From Gaeumannomyces sp. JS-464 (lineage: Eukaryota; Ascomycota; Sordariomycetes; Magnaporthales; Magnaporthaceae), in assembly GCA_002197995.1 (NCBI GenBank), contig NGZR01000001.1, positions 1,116,001-1,180,000 on the forward strand: a DNA stretch of 64,000 nucleotides. Reading direction: 5' to 3'. The notes under the pieces are model-generated. The model did not search any database, was not told the origin of the DNA, and was given only the letters and a program-made list of their open reading frames with translations. The position numbers and the translations under genes were made by a program. Of this stretch, positions 11,840 through 22,911 are shown piece by piece. Numbering within the stretch: position 1 is the stretch's first letter; every line of letters starts with the position of its first letter.

Positions 11840-14800
11840 TCAAGAAGGCATGACTCCCTGCTGCAAGAGATTCAGCGCGTCCTCGTACCTCCCGGGGCTG
11901 TGGTCCGTGAGCATCGTGCCCGCGAACCGCACCTCGCGGAACCTCGTCTCCACGTCGCGCACGTACTTGAGCACCACGCGGCGCGCGGGCCTGCCCACGT
12001 AGAACCCCGCCGCCGCCGCCGCCGCCGCCTCGGCCTCGGCGCCCGCGGGGGACGGCCCGACGCGCCCTGGTGAGCCCCCGCGGCGGCCGCGGCGCCGCCG
12101 CCGCCACCCGCGCCGGGCGGCCGGATGAAGGCGTCGCGCCTCATGACGCGCGTCGTCTCGATCGTGAGCACCTCGCCGGGCGGCAGCAGCTTCGTGCTCA
12201 TCATGTTGGCCCGCAGCGTCTTGAGCGCAGCAAACGCCCACGTGTCGTCCCCGCCGCCCTGCTTCCTGCCCGGCTGCCCGGGTCCGCCGGGTCCGCTGCC
12301 GCCACCTCTGCTGCTGCTGCTGCTGCTGCCGCTACCGCCACCGCCGGCGCCATCGTTGTCGACGTTTTGCTGTACCAAGACCGCGCGAGCCCCTCCTGGA
12401 AGGCGGTCCAGAGCCTCTGCCGGATCTCCATCTTGGCGTCGATGTTGTCGTTCTTGATCGCGAGCGCGACCGCCTGGAGGTCGTGGAGCACGCCGAGGGA
12501 GAGGTGCGGGACCAGGTCGCTGCCCTGCACCACGCTCGTAATGAGGCCCCGCGTCGCCTTGCGCAGCGACGCCGACATGGTGCCGGGCGGGCCGTAGGCA
12601 AACACGTGGATCGGCCGCCCGGCCGGCAGGCAGAGCTCGCGCGTGGTCCGCTCCGACGACGCGGGCCCTCCCGAGGTCGCAGCGGCCGAGGTGGACGACG
12701 ACGACGGCGGCAGCGCAGCGGCAGATGACGCGCCCGACGTGACGAAATGGTTCCCCGTCACGGCAGGCTCCGAAAGCATGACGCCAAGCAGGGCCGTGAC
12801 CCCACCGCCGAGGGAGTGGCCGCACAAGACGAGCCCGTAGTCGGGGTACTCCTCGAGGGCCGCCTTGAGAGTAGCCAGGACACGCCCGTCGCCGCCATAG
12901 AGCAACCGGCGTGCCGAGGCGTGTATGCCCTTGTGCACCTTGTAGTTTCGGCCGCGCCAGAGCAGGTCGTCGTAGTCGCACGTCATGTCCGCCAGCACGT
13001 CCTCGAAGCCCAGAGTGCCTCGACAGGCAAGCACCACGGCCTTGGCCTCCTTGTCGATGGAGATGTAGTGCACGAGAGGCACGCCCGTGTTGGTGGCTCC
13101 CGTCGAGTCCGACCCGCCCTGGGGGTCGACAAAGGACGACAGCAGGATCGAGTTGGCCTCCGACTCGGTGTGATGGGCGTACGATGTCAGTTCGTGGTGG
13201 GCGCTGTCGTCGAGAACTTGGAGCAGCGACATCTTCTTGGAAATGCCCATGACCTTGAGGAAGCTAGACCCATACGAGGCCGACGAGAAAAGCATGTACC
13301 GCGTGATGTTGCGCAGGAGATGGCCCCGAGGGAACATGCCCTGAACCATGCCGGTTCGTCTGAGGCCGTTGAGAGCATCCGTGTCTCCGTAGGCGCTGCG
13401 CGTGAAGTAGGACGAGAGAACCAGGGAAGTCTGCGAGTCGCTGGTCTTCAGCGTGTATATGCTCGGGTTTTGCGACCGCACACGCCGGTGGTGTTTTCCG
13501 GGTGGCGACGACGACGACGAGGCGAGGAATGGGTTGTGGTCCGAGATGTCCTTGTCAGAGCGAGACTTTGACATCGAGGGTCCGCCCGCTGCGTGCGAGC
13601 GGCCGCTGGCCGAAGCCATAGGAGCCGACAAATCGCCCCTGAGGAGGGTAGGACTGATCGGCGGTTGCTGTCGATGGTGTGGATAGAGTACGTATCGCTT
13701 TGGGAGACGAGCGAGTCCCGCTTCCTCTCGTGCACGGCCACGTAGCTGGTCCTGGACAAGGACCTGGGGATGGCCTCGGGCGGAACCTTATTCTGCCGAG
13801 CCAGCGTCTTTCCGGGGCTACCGGCCGCCTTGTTGGGTGGCGGCGGGGCCTCCCGCCTCGGAATCATCGAAGGCAACCTGCCGGGGACTGCGACGTGCGG
13901 CGGCTGCTGCTGCAGCAGAGGGGGCTTTGCCTGTGCGAATGCGCTGGGTCCAGGCGCGACGGGGCTAGCGGGCGCAGTCTTGGCCTTCCGGAAGGATGTC
14001 AGCGGCAGCCCTTCATTGTCGCTAGACTCCTTCCGCAGCAAATTCGACAGTGCCGGGCCGGGCCCCTTTTTCAGTGCTGTTCGGAAGCCGCCCTTCTTGT
14101 GATCGGTAGGCTTGGCGGCGGGGCCCGGCTGTTCGGCTCTGGGTCTTTTCATCGGTGGCTTGCTCGGGGTCTGTTCGGCACCCATGGCTGGGCTCGAGGG
14201 CTTTGAGGGCGCGCGCTGTCGCTTCTGGTTGGCCGACTCGGGCGAAGGCTTGGAGACGGGAAGCTGGGAAGATCGTGGCTGGGCGGCCATAGGCACGACT
14301 GGCGACATCGGCTGGGGTATCCTCGAGGCGTCGGAGAGCGTCGCGGGGCTCTTGGGCGGTACTGGGGGGCGCAGATCTTGGTCGTCATCTGGGCCGTCGT
14401 CCTCATCGCTGCTGCTCTCTTGAAGCTGCTCGACAAGCCCTGCCGGTTCCTCGTCGAGCCCGGGCTGGAGCTCACCCTCCTTCCTACGAAAGTCGGTCGC
14501 GCGGAAGCTGTTGCGGTCGACCTTGTACACGAACCGATAGCTCGAGCGGTCCGCCATCGATCCGTCATGGCGCCACTCGCTGGACCGATGCGGCCTCGAC
14601 AGCCCGTGCTCTATGAGCTTCGCCCCTGGGGGCGGAGAGAGTGGCGGCGGGCTGGCTCCCTGTATGTCAACCGTGATGATTTTACTGGTCGTCGTCTCCG
14701 TCATGATGGACACCTTGGCCTCATCAGGCAGGGACCGCAGAATTTGCTGTTTGAGGTGTATTTCGGGCAGATCGTCGTCGTCGTCGCTGCTCTGCTGGGC

Positions 14801-15844
14801 GCTGTGGTTTTGTATCACACTCATTATGTCGGTGCCGCCATGGTCCAGGGGAAGCGTCTCGTCGCCCTGCCGGGTGTAGTTTCCGTTGTGAACACCATAG
14901 AGGCTGTCCTGGTGCAGAGCATACCTCTACAGGAAGGGGCAGAAAGAACCATGATTAGCACGCATGGCCACACACCCTAGATCTGAACGCGCGCACATGG
15001 ACCTGAAGAAGCTTACCTCTCCGCCGGTAGCGACGACAACATCCCAAACCACCTCCTCAACCTCCAGCCTGCGGTTTTCTTCCTCGATGAGATCGCTGCA
15101 CCACCTCTGCAGGTACGCCATGCCGCACAGGCCGAGGAAGAGGTCGATGATGCCGACGCGCTCGCCTTCGACGCCGGTGGCCGGGTTTTGGAACTCTCTG
15201 CGGATCAGGGTGAAGATGCTGGCGATTGCGCGCGACGACTCTGTTGAGCCGAGCAGCTGATCGGCAAAGGACAGGAGAAGCTGGGTGACTTCGTGGACGC
15301 TGGAGGCCGTCGTCTCGACGAGCTGGAAGCTTGTGGCGGTCAGGAAGGCGGCGCCGGTGATGGTGCGGTGGATGGTGGCGAGGCCGCGCTCGAGAAGATT
15401 CTCGGTCTCGGCGCGGCCGAACTCGGTGCTGTTGGTGGCCAGCAGGTCCCTGCCGGCGCGGCTGAGGATGCCCTCAACCACGACGCGGCCGAGGTCGAAG
15501 CCGGAGAGGGTGGCGGCCTTGCTGGCGTGGAAGGTGTAGCCGCCGATGGAGGTGCCCAGCCGGAGAAAGAGACTGGCCGAGCGAGTGGACAGGGTCACGG
15601 CCTGGGCGAAGGGAAACGGCAGGAGAGTGCGGCCCTGCTGCACGGCAGCGCCACCGTGGCCGTGCCCTTCGTCGCCATCATGGGACGCGTCGTCGGGGTC
15701 ATCGCTGTCCTCGAAGTGGCGTTGGTGCCGGCGGAGAGCGATGTCCATGGCGGCTGAGGGGTGGAGCAGGCTTTCAGCGTCGCCGACTGAACGGTAGAAA
15801 GAAAGCCTCTCGTCGTCGTCGTCGCCGTCCTGTCGGGAGCCCAT
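11840..15844 (-). CDS. Class 3 lipase, diacylglycerol-lipase-like, large
   Basis: Large alpha/beta-hydrolase lipase of about 1,300 aa. Exon 1 is 15844-15017; an intron of 90 bp (15016-14927, GTAAGC...CTGTAG) joins GGE to RYALHQDSLYGVHNG. The N-terminal part is a helical scaffold (LFLRLGTSIGGYTFHASKAA). A long Pro/Ser-rich disordered region and then the lipase core follow: VLACRGTLGFEDVLADMTCD, the nucleophile elbow GHSLGGGVTALLG, and the acid region QGSDLVPHLSLG. The C-terminal end reads VVLKYVRDVETRFREVRF and closes with NLLQQGVMPS. This order matches fungal sn-1 diacylglycerol lipase-like proteins. Three one-base breaks interrupt it: near 13640-13650, at the T4 run 12364-12367, and at the G5 run 12047-12051. 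Each is repaired by one base. It probably acts on membrane lipids; exact substrate unknown. Confidence 0.8.
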
Positions 15845-17520
15845 AGTAGGTCGCTGATCAGGCGGACGGCGAGAGAGCCAAGATATACGTAATTATACCT
15901 CTAGTCAGGTACTTTGGACTGCCCGCGGGTCCGGTCGACGTTCTGGGCAGTTCTAGATGAAATGGCTGGTGACGGGATGATGCTGGAGACCCCACGGGCT
16001 CGTGTGGTGCGTCAGAGGGGCGGTTTCGTTCGAAGAGTTGGTCTTGCTGCGGCCAGCACCACCATGTCAGTCGTGGGCCGGCGTGTCGGCCGCTCCTGGC
16101 GGGGAGGGTTGGGGCTATCCGGAGGAGGCCGCGCTGGGCTGGCAGGAAGGAGACGCCCTCGCGGGTGCGGGGCGTGCGCTCAATGCTGTCGGACGATGGC
16201 TGATGTATCAATATGTTTCCTGCCTCGGCAGGCAGGGCAGCGCATTTACGTGGTCTACATGGAAGGGAACAAGTGATCCTGGCGGCCGGCGCTTGGCGTC
16301 TATAAAATGCCAGGATATGGTGGCGAACCCGGCCTTGAAACAAACGTAATGGGCCGTTTTTTTATCGAGTGCCGAACCAGGCGACGGGCAGCTGGAAGCA
16401 GCAATGGAGCGTTGAGGCGGCAGGGCCAGCCCAGTCGAGGCAAAACGTTAATGACGGTCATCAATCACCACGGACGCATGGCCGTCTCGTATGACTACAG
16501 CGCAGGGCAGATGATCAGTAGAGTGACGCGGTGCAAACTTGAGCGCATCGCGAGAGCCCGCGCCGGGCGAGGAGCAGACATGTGATTGCCCCGTTTGCCA
16601 AGCCTGCGCGGCCTGGTGCTTGACCCTCGTCCCGCTGCAGGTCCGTCATGCGGGCTGCAGTCGGCGTGCAGCTTGCGGCTTGGAGCCATGGAGCACACCC
16701 TCCGGCGCTGGCGTTGTCTCTGCTGTCGTTGAATGTTGATGTTTCTTTGTCTGTCGAGGGCAGGGCTGCTCATGACGTGCAGCAGCAGCGCGGGTCGACC
16801 AAAATAAAATCGGGAACCGCAAAACAGCAAATCCACCCCTGTAAATATGCACAGTAACTAAGCTTCAATGGAGCACATCTCGAGTCAACAAGTCGTTTGA
16901 AAGAAAAGAAATATACATAGTTATACATATATATATATATTGGCTAGGCAGAAGAAAACACAGCTTTATATATAAAGGGGACACTTTAACGAGGATTTTT
17001 CTTACGCGCCAATTCGAACAGCAAATGCAGGCTTCCGGCTTATAGGCTGGGGACGGGGGAGCGTAGGTAGGCAGCCGATAACCGCAACGACAGCATCCTT
17101 CGCCCTCGCGGCCAACACTTCGACGTCTGGGCTTGCGATGGGCAGACTCTGAATTTCACATTGGGCGTGCGCCAACCCCTATTGGCAAAGAACAGGAACT
17201 CGAGGGGATTGCCAGAATCCGCCATGACGCTCAAGGAGGCGACAAAGGGCACGAGTTTATAAAAGCCTGGTGGCTGTGACAATCCCCTATGAGCACATTC
17301 ACACGCTCGCCCGGCCGACCCTTGCGCGTCTAGGGGAGAGCTTAAAGACCAGAAGCGTGAAGCTGTGCCATAAAGCTCTAGCCCCGACCTCCTTTTTTGT
17401 GATCGAGTCGAACAATAGGAGCCCGTGGCGTTTGAGCTGCACTCTACACTGAGTTTCTATACAACGCGAATGCTATTCGTCCCAAGGGGGGGCATGAGAG
17501 GGGGACAAGAAATGCAAGGC
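15845..17520. other. Intergenic, no gene seen
   Basis: The interval holds the lipase promoter on its left and the 3' side of GNA1 on its right. It contains a TA-rich microsatellite near 16922-16940. Open frames here are short, overlap on both strands and show no domain. Confidence 0.5.
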
Positions 17521-17860
17521 TCAGGCGGCCTTGCTCTTGCCGTCTTCAAAGTAGTGCGCCATCTGCAGGCCGGCGCGCTTGAAGCCGCACTTGACGTAGA
17601 AGCCCTCGTTCTTCTCGCTGCAGTCGAGGATGCTCTTGTAGCACCCGACCCTCTCCGAGATGTAGTCGAGCGCCTGGATGATGCGGAGGCCCAGCTTCTT
17701 GCCCTGCTGGTCCTTGGCCACGGCGATGTCCTCGATGTGGCCGACCGAGCCGAGGTTGTGAACTCTGTGTGTGCGTGCGAAAGAGGAAGACTGTCAGCCG
17801 GGGGTACTGGAGCAGGATAAGGAGAAGGCGGTGTGTGTGTGGTGTGTGTGTGTGTTGTGT

Positions 17861-17904
<44 letters not shown>

Positions 17905-18254
17905 CACATCTTCCTCTCGACAATCAGGCCGCCCGTGCCCACGACCCTGCCGTCGGCGTCCTCAACGACGAGGATGTAGTAGGTGCCCTTGGCGGCGGCG
18001 AACTCGTTGTAGCGGGCGTGCCAGGCGTCCCTGTCAAAGTCGCCGACGGTGGTGAGGACGCGCAGGCAGTCGAGGTAGCCTGAGTCGTAGTCGGACTTGC
18101 GCAGCGACCGGATCCGGTAGCTCTCGGGGAGCTGGGCGGCGACGTCGGGGGAGACGAGGTCGAGCGAGAAGAGCCCGGCCTCGTCGCTGCTGGCGGCGGC
18201 GGTGGGGTTCGTTTGCTGGTCCGCTGCCGGGGCGTCGCTGTAGTGGATGGCCAT
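17521..18254 (-). CDS. GNA1: Glucosamine-6-phosphate N-acetyltransferase
   Basis: GNAT-family enzyme that acetylates glucosamine 6-phosphate with acetyl-CoA in UDP-GlcNAc synthesis, feeding chitin and glycosylation; expected to be cytosolic. Exon 1 is 18254-17908, the intron 17907-17765 (143 bp, GTGAGC...CACAG), exon 2 17764-17521, together 196 aa plus stop, close to other fungal Gna1 proteins. Motifs: YRIRSLRKSDYDSGYLDCL at the start of the fold; HARYNEF; YYILVVED; the join ERKI/VHNLGSVGHIEDIAV; the acetyl-CoA loop DQQGKKLGLRII; and the Gna1-typical end CGFKRAGLQMAHYF. No frame correction is needed. The intron consists largely of a long CA/TG microsatellite beginning right at the donor site. 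Confidence 0.95.
17828..17902. repeat. TG/CA microsatellite in GNA1 intron
   Basis: Interrupted (TG)n of about 75 bp on the + strand, read as (CA)n in the transcript direction. It starts just inside the GNA1 intron, next to the GTGAGC donor, and fills half of the intron. Confidence 0.9.
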
Positions 18255-19115
18255 TTTGTAGTAGAGTGTGTGAGAGGGGAGGAGAGCGGCGGTAATGACA
18301 GGCTGCCTGGATTGATGGGAGAGTAAAGATGGAAACGAATGGGATCGTTGCGGTGTGCAAACGAAGAGCGAGTCGTGGGGAGCGCAATGGCGCTAAGTGA
18401 ATGGGGGTATCTGACGGGAGGAAGCGTTCTTGTTCTGGGAGCCCAAGGGCGACGGACAAGGCAAAAAAGAATCGAGGGTTTGTCCAGGTGTTATCTCAAA
18501 CGAAACGAGTAATCCCGCTGACGTAGAGGGTCCAACCAGCCCGCTTCCAGGATCCGAAAGGAATGGATGGCGATCAAGGCGGGCAGCCAGCCTCACGAGC
18601 TGTGCCGTCGTGGGTCGGCGTGGCCGCGCGTGGTGCCAATTGATTTTCAGGGGGCGCCCTCGCGACTCAGCCGCACCCGGCTGCTGGGTTGCAGCGCTGC
18701 GAGGGTGGGGAGGATCCGCATGCATGCAGGCTGGGATTTGGGTCGTCGATGGGACTGGAGATGGAAATAGCACAGCGTCTGCCGTCAAATACGAGAAGTG
18801 CAACAGAAATATGATGGATGCATCACGGATATCACGGATACCAGGCCAGTGCTCTGCCAGCCTGCCAATCACCCCAACGTCCAAAATGTTGCGCGACAGC
18901 TGACCACGTCGTCCCAACATTCGCAGGCTGTCCATCATCGGGCCTGGACATGGAAGATCGAGGCTGGCGATCAACGGCGGGTATTTTCCGACGGTATCGC
19001 CAGCCATTCCGTTCTGGTCTTTGCTGTTTCGCTCATGCAGGACAACTGTGCATTACAGCCAACGCACACCGTCGCCGGCTGCAAAATACCGCGTACACGT
19101 CGGCTTCTGTACTGC
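18255..19115. other. Divergent promoter region
   Basis: The interval lies between GNA1 (leftward) and the PD-(D/E)XK-like gene (rightward). No coding domain was recognised; overlapping short frames occur on both strands. Confidence 0.5.
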
Positions 19116-20946
19116 ATGGCACCATCAAACCCCAGCGATTTGCCCAGGCTTCGCGCGGTGATCTCGGGCTGGCTCCAAGGCGTCCCCGACGCGCAGCGGC
19201 AGCAACAGGAGCAGCCCCCGAGCGCCCTCCACCCCACGGCCTCCATTCCGGCGCGAGCGTCCTCCCCTCCCCGCGGCCGTCAACGCCCTCCGACCGAACC
19301 CGCCGGTTAGGGACCAAGAGGAAGGCGACTACGTCGCATGCAGACTCCCCGCAGAACCGGTCCAAACGCCGGGCCGCGATGGCCACTCGACGGCAGCCCA
19401 ACACGTCGTCCAAAACACCGAGCAAAACGGACGGCAGCGGCAGCGCGCGCGCGCAGGGCGGCAGCATAAGTTCCGAGGACGAGCTCCAGCAAACTACACC
19501 CCGACCCGCTGCCGCCAGGCTATCGACGCAGCTCGCAGACCCCGGCGGCTCCGCGTCGAAGCCCGGGGTCAGCCGGCGGTCCTCAGCAGCGGCGTTGGCG
19601 CCGCGCCGACGCTCGTACCCTCGGGCGTCGGCGACCCTACAGCGTACACCCGCGAGCTCGACCGGGCCGCTCGCCGCTCCCCGAAGCGCGCGGGCTCGCT
19701 CGGCGGCTCCTCCCGCGCCTCGTCAAAGAGGCGCCTGGCAAGCCCGACCAAGGGCATGGGCACTCTCCGCTACGCCCAGAAGCCCATCAAGCTGGAGGAG
19801 CTCAAAACGTGCACGCAACTGCCCCAAGACGTGCGATACATGTTTGACGAGCTCAGGGCCATCTGCTCCAGGCCTCGCGCGTTCCCTCGATCCGTCGGGC
19901 ACGCCGTCAACTCCAAGATGGCCGATCTCAGCCCCTTGGAACTCCCGATGGACGCTGAGAGCTTCCTCCCGGACCCGGACGAGCCGGAGCTGCGGCGGCA
20001 ATTTGCCATGCTCGAGCAGGTCGGCGATATAGTGCAGGAGAGCGGCAAGGCCCGCAAGCTCAAGGCCGCCGAGCCCGAATAGAACGAATCGGTCCATCGG
20101 CCGATGCTCCGTCTCGGGCTCAGGGCTTCGACGCCCTCGGTGGCAACAACGACGACGACGACGACGACGACGGACCCACTCTACCTTGGGGTCGACGTGT
20201 TCAACACTACGAAAGCCGCTATCGCGCCCGGCTGCGTGCCCGAGCAGCACGGCGGAACAGTACTGTCGACGAAGCTTGTCGACTACTGCCTCGTGCTGTC
20301 TGACAGGCCCCTCGAGGAGGCATGCGACGCCGCCGTCCGCGTCGAGCAGGCGCGGCAGTCCCGCCACCATAGCCGGTCCGACGTGTCCTCGTCGTCGTCT
20401 TGCGCCAGGTCGACCGTGTCGTCCGAGGCCAACAGCGCGGCATCTTCGAGGCCCCAGCAGCAGCAGCTCTCGCCCTATTCCATCAACCACAGCGAGTACT
20501 GGCCGCTCCTGGGCAGGCCCATCTGCGTCAGCATCGAGACCAAGAAGTCGGACGACGCCGAGGTGGAAGAGACGGCGCAGTCGCAGCTGTCCGTCTGGGC
20601 GGCGGCGCACTTTGTTCGTTTGAGGCAGCTGATGGCCCTCGCCGGTGGCTCGCTCGAAAACGCGGAAATGCCCACGCTGCCGCTCCTTTACAAAGCCGGC
20701 GATGACCGGTATGTCCTTTTCGCCCTGGATCAAGGGAGATCCGTCACTCTTTTCAAGTTTTCGAAATCTATAGGCTCGACCGGGTCTATTCTTGGAACTT
20801 ACAATATCCTCGCACTTATTCGACTGCTGAGGAGCTGGAGCTGGGACAGGCATAAACCTGGCTGGAAACGTTGCTACACGATATCTGTAATTCACAAGGA
20901 GAGCAACGGCAGGAACAATAGTACAGCGAGGTCTGAAAACATGTAA
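19116..20946 (+). pseudogene. PD-(D/E)XK nuclease-like fungal protein, disrupted
   Basis: Member of the fungal family with a PD-(D/E)XK nuclease-like domain, an expanded group without known function. It begins APSNPSDLPRLRAVISGWL, as relatives do. A Ser/Arg-rich region follows, then GTLRYAQKPIKLEELKTC and the C-terminal core: CVPEQHGGTVLSTKLVDYCL (likely Asp), ICVSIETKKS (the E-x-K part) and a terminal helix region with LRSWSW. Two one-base breaks lie near 19290-19312 and 19540-19575; adding both makes 611 codons. An in-frame TAG at 20080-20082 separates KLKAAEPE from NESVHRPMLRLG, where relatives carry Trp (EWN). TGG->TAG is a CpA->TpA change on the other strand, as RIP makes. An ACG repeat near 20150 encodes poly-Thr. 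Without read-through only an N-terminal fragment would be made. Confidence 0.7.
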
Positions 20947-21145
20947 ACTCTGGACCCCGTTGGTCCGGCGCATGCAGTCGGAGGATCTCGGAGGGACTCG
21001 AAGGATGGGGTTCACGATCCCGGCGCTCAGCATTCTCGAGCCCTGGGGCCTGGGAGCAGGAGGGCGACCCTTGCGTGCTCCTGATTCTGCCAGAATCGGA
21101 AGTACCCACAGTTTCGGGACAAGACAGAAAAAACCAGTGGTCAAA

Positions 21146-22263
21146 CTAGCGAGTCTCGGGCCATGTCCTCAAGCTTCCAGCGCTGCCATTCTTGTGGCGG
21201 TGCCCGGATCTTCCAATTCCCAGAGGGAAGATGACGTCCGACAGGTCGATCAGCATACCACCTTTCCAGTTGTTCAAAAACCTCGAATCGCAAAACTCGA
21301 ATCCAATATGCCACAAAAAGTCCATATTGGCCTGGATCCTTTTGCAATTCGCCTCTGCTGGCTTTACAGCGCCTCTCGGGTCTGCGGGGCCCTCTTCTTT
21401 ATCTAGCTCGTCTTCCTCGACGAACTCGTACACGATTGCAAAATACTCGCGGCCCGGCTGCGGACACAGACGGGTGTATTTGTCGATGTAGAGAGTCGGG
21501 GGCATGGTCTTGTTGCTGAAATCCTCGCGCTTCAGCTTCAGCCAGCCGAAGCATTTCCTCACCCTGAGCATCTGGTCATGCTCCGAGGTGAATTCGTCGT
21601 CGAGCGGGATGCGCGGCCGCTTGCGAGCCTCTGCCGAGAAAGCGCGCAGGTTGTCGGCGGCTTCGTGGCGGTTTATGGGCTTGTCGTACAACCGGACCTT
21701 GCCGTGGTCGCTGAACGACGCCTCAATCATCTGGAGAACGGCGGCGTTCTGGAATTCACGCTGCGCAGCCCAGTGATGAAACGTGTACTCGGGCGGCTCA
21801 TCATCCCAGAACTGCGCCGGGGAAAACTTCTTAGCTTCGGTAGGGCCAAGAGTGGAAGGGGAAATATATATATATATATACATAATATCTTCGAAAGGAG
21901 ATGATGTCGTACCATTTTCAGCACGAAGGGGCCTTGATCACCGAACGCGACCTTCCAGCAGTAGCCGTCCACGCCGCCGCCCAATCGCTTCAGCCACCGC
22001 ACATCGCCGAGGTTGAATGTAGATTTTTGAAGAAGGGGCTGTCGCAGATCGTCCCAGGTGTAGCGGAGTGGGCTGTCCATGGGCTCGTCTGTGTGGAAAG
22101 GGGTTTCCTTCTTGCGCCTTATAGAATCCTTCCAGGCTTCCCAGGCCGCGTCCTCACGCACCGCCTCCTCTTGTTCCTTCGGAGTCAGCTTTTTCGGCCC
22201 GAACATCTTCGTAACGGAGCCCGTTGCGAGGTCCAATTCTTCGCTGGCCACAGTGTGCTGCAA
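21146..22263 (-). CDS. Fta2-like (Sim4 kinetochore) family protein
   Basis: Protein of 344 aa in two exons: 22263-21913 and 21829-21146, with an 83-bp intron (GTACGA...CTAAG) that holds a TA microsatellite. The N-terminal part has RWLKRLGGGVDGYCWKVAF and GPFVLKMV, a degenerate nucleotide-loop pattern shared by Fta2 and kinase-like fungal proteins. It continues with FWDDEPPEYTF, a basic KRPRIPLDDEF region, YFAIVYEFVEE, and ends in a segment rich in charged residues (NWKGGMLIDLSDVIF), which resembles a degenerate DFG region. Schizosaccharomyces Fta2 is a kinetochore subunit, but many filamentous fungi have extra paralogues of unknown role, and this is probably one. The frame is intact across both exons. 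Confidence 0.6.
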
Positions 22264-22318
22264 CGGCTGATGTGGCGTGGAAGAAGTCGTGTGTAGGGAA
22301 CGAGGGGATAGAAGCGCT

Positions 22319-22339
22319 TTGTTGTTGTTGTTGTTGTTG
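22319..22339. repeat. (TTG)n microsatellite
   Basis: About seven TTG units just upstream of the Fta2-like gene, within its probable 5' leader or promoter. Confidence 0.85.
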
Positions 22340-22766
22340 GCTCGGTTTTATTTGAGTGGCGGGATGGGCGCTGTGGCTGTGCTCCGTGGCTTAATTAGCG
22401 GGAAAGAAAAAGGCTGGTTCCAGGGCTCATGACGGCATCACGACATGTAGCACGCCTGTGATAGATGAGGCTGGTGTGGAGGACTCGGGCTAACCAAAAG
22501 ACGAGTGCAAGTCAAGGCTGTCACACGGGAGCGAACCCCGCCCCCGAACGGAGGTCGTGCATAAATAAGCGCTATTGAATGCACAAGAAAGTGAGGCTGC
22601 AGAGGTTTGGACCTATTGAGGGCGTAGACTTAATCTGCCTGTTGGAAATCTACATCGGCCTCTCACACAGACCCTGGCGGCTTTCATCAGCTCTAGTTCT
22701 CCAGTCTTCGCACTTCACCCTTCTTTCTTTTCTCTTTACTTTTATTTTCTCATTCGTTCTACTCTC

Positions 22767-22890
22767 TGGACGGATTCGATATTTGTCCAACCCCCTGGAC
22801 GAATTTAATATTTGTCCAACTTTCTGGACGGATTTAATATTTGTCCAATTTTCTGGATGGATTCGATATTTGTCCAACTTTTAGGACAAA
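22767..22890 (+). repeat. 31-bp tandem repeat upstream of a gene
   Basis: Four units of about 31 bp with the core ctggacggatt, then (t/c)(a/g)atatttgtccaa. A fifth unit is broken off (ttaggacaaatcc). The array ends about 20 bp before the ATG at 22912, so it lies in the 5' leader or core promoter. Each unit contains GGAC and its partner GTCC in opposite orientation, so each could form a short hairpin. Confidence 0.85.
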
Positions 22891-22911
22891 TCCAATCCCG
22901 AATACTGCAAA

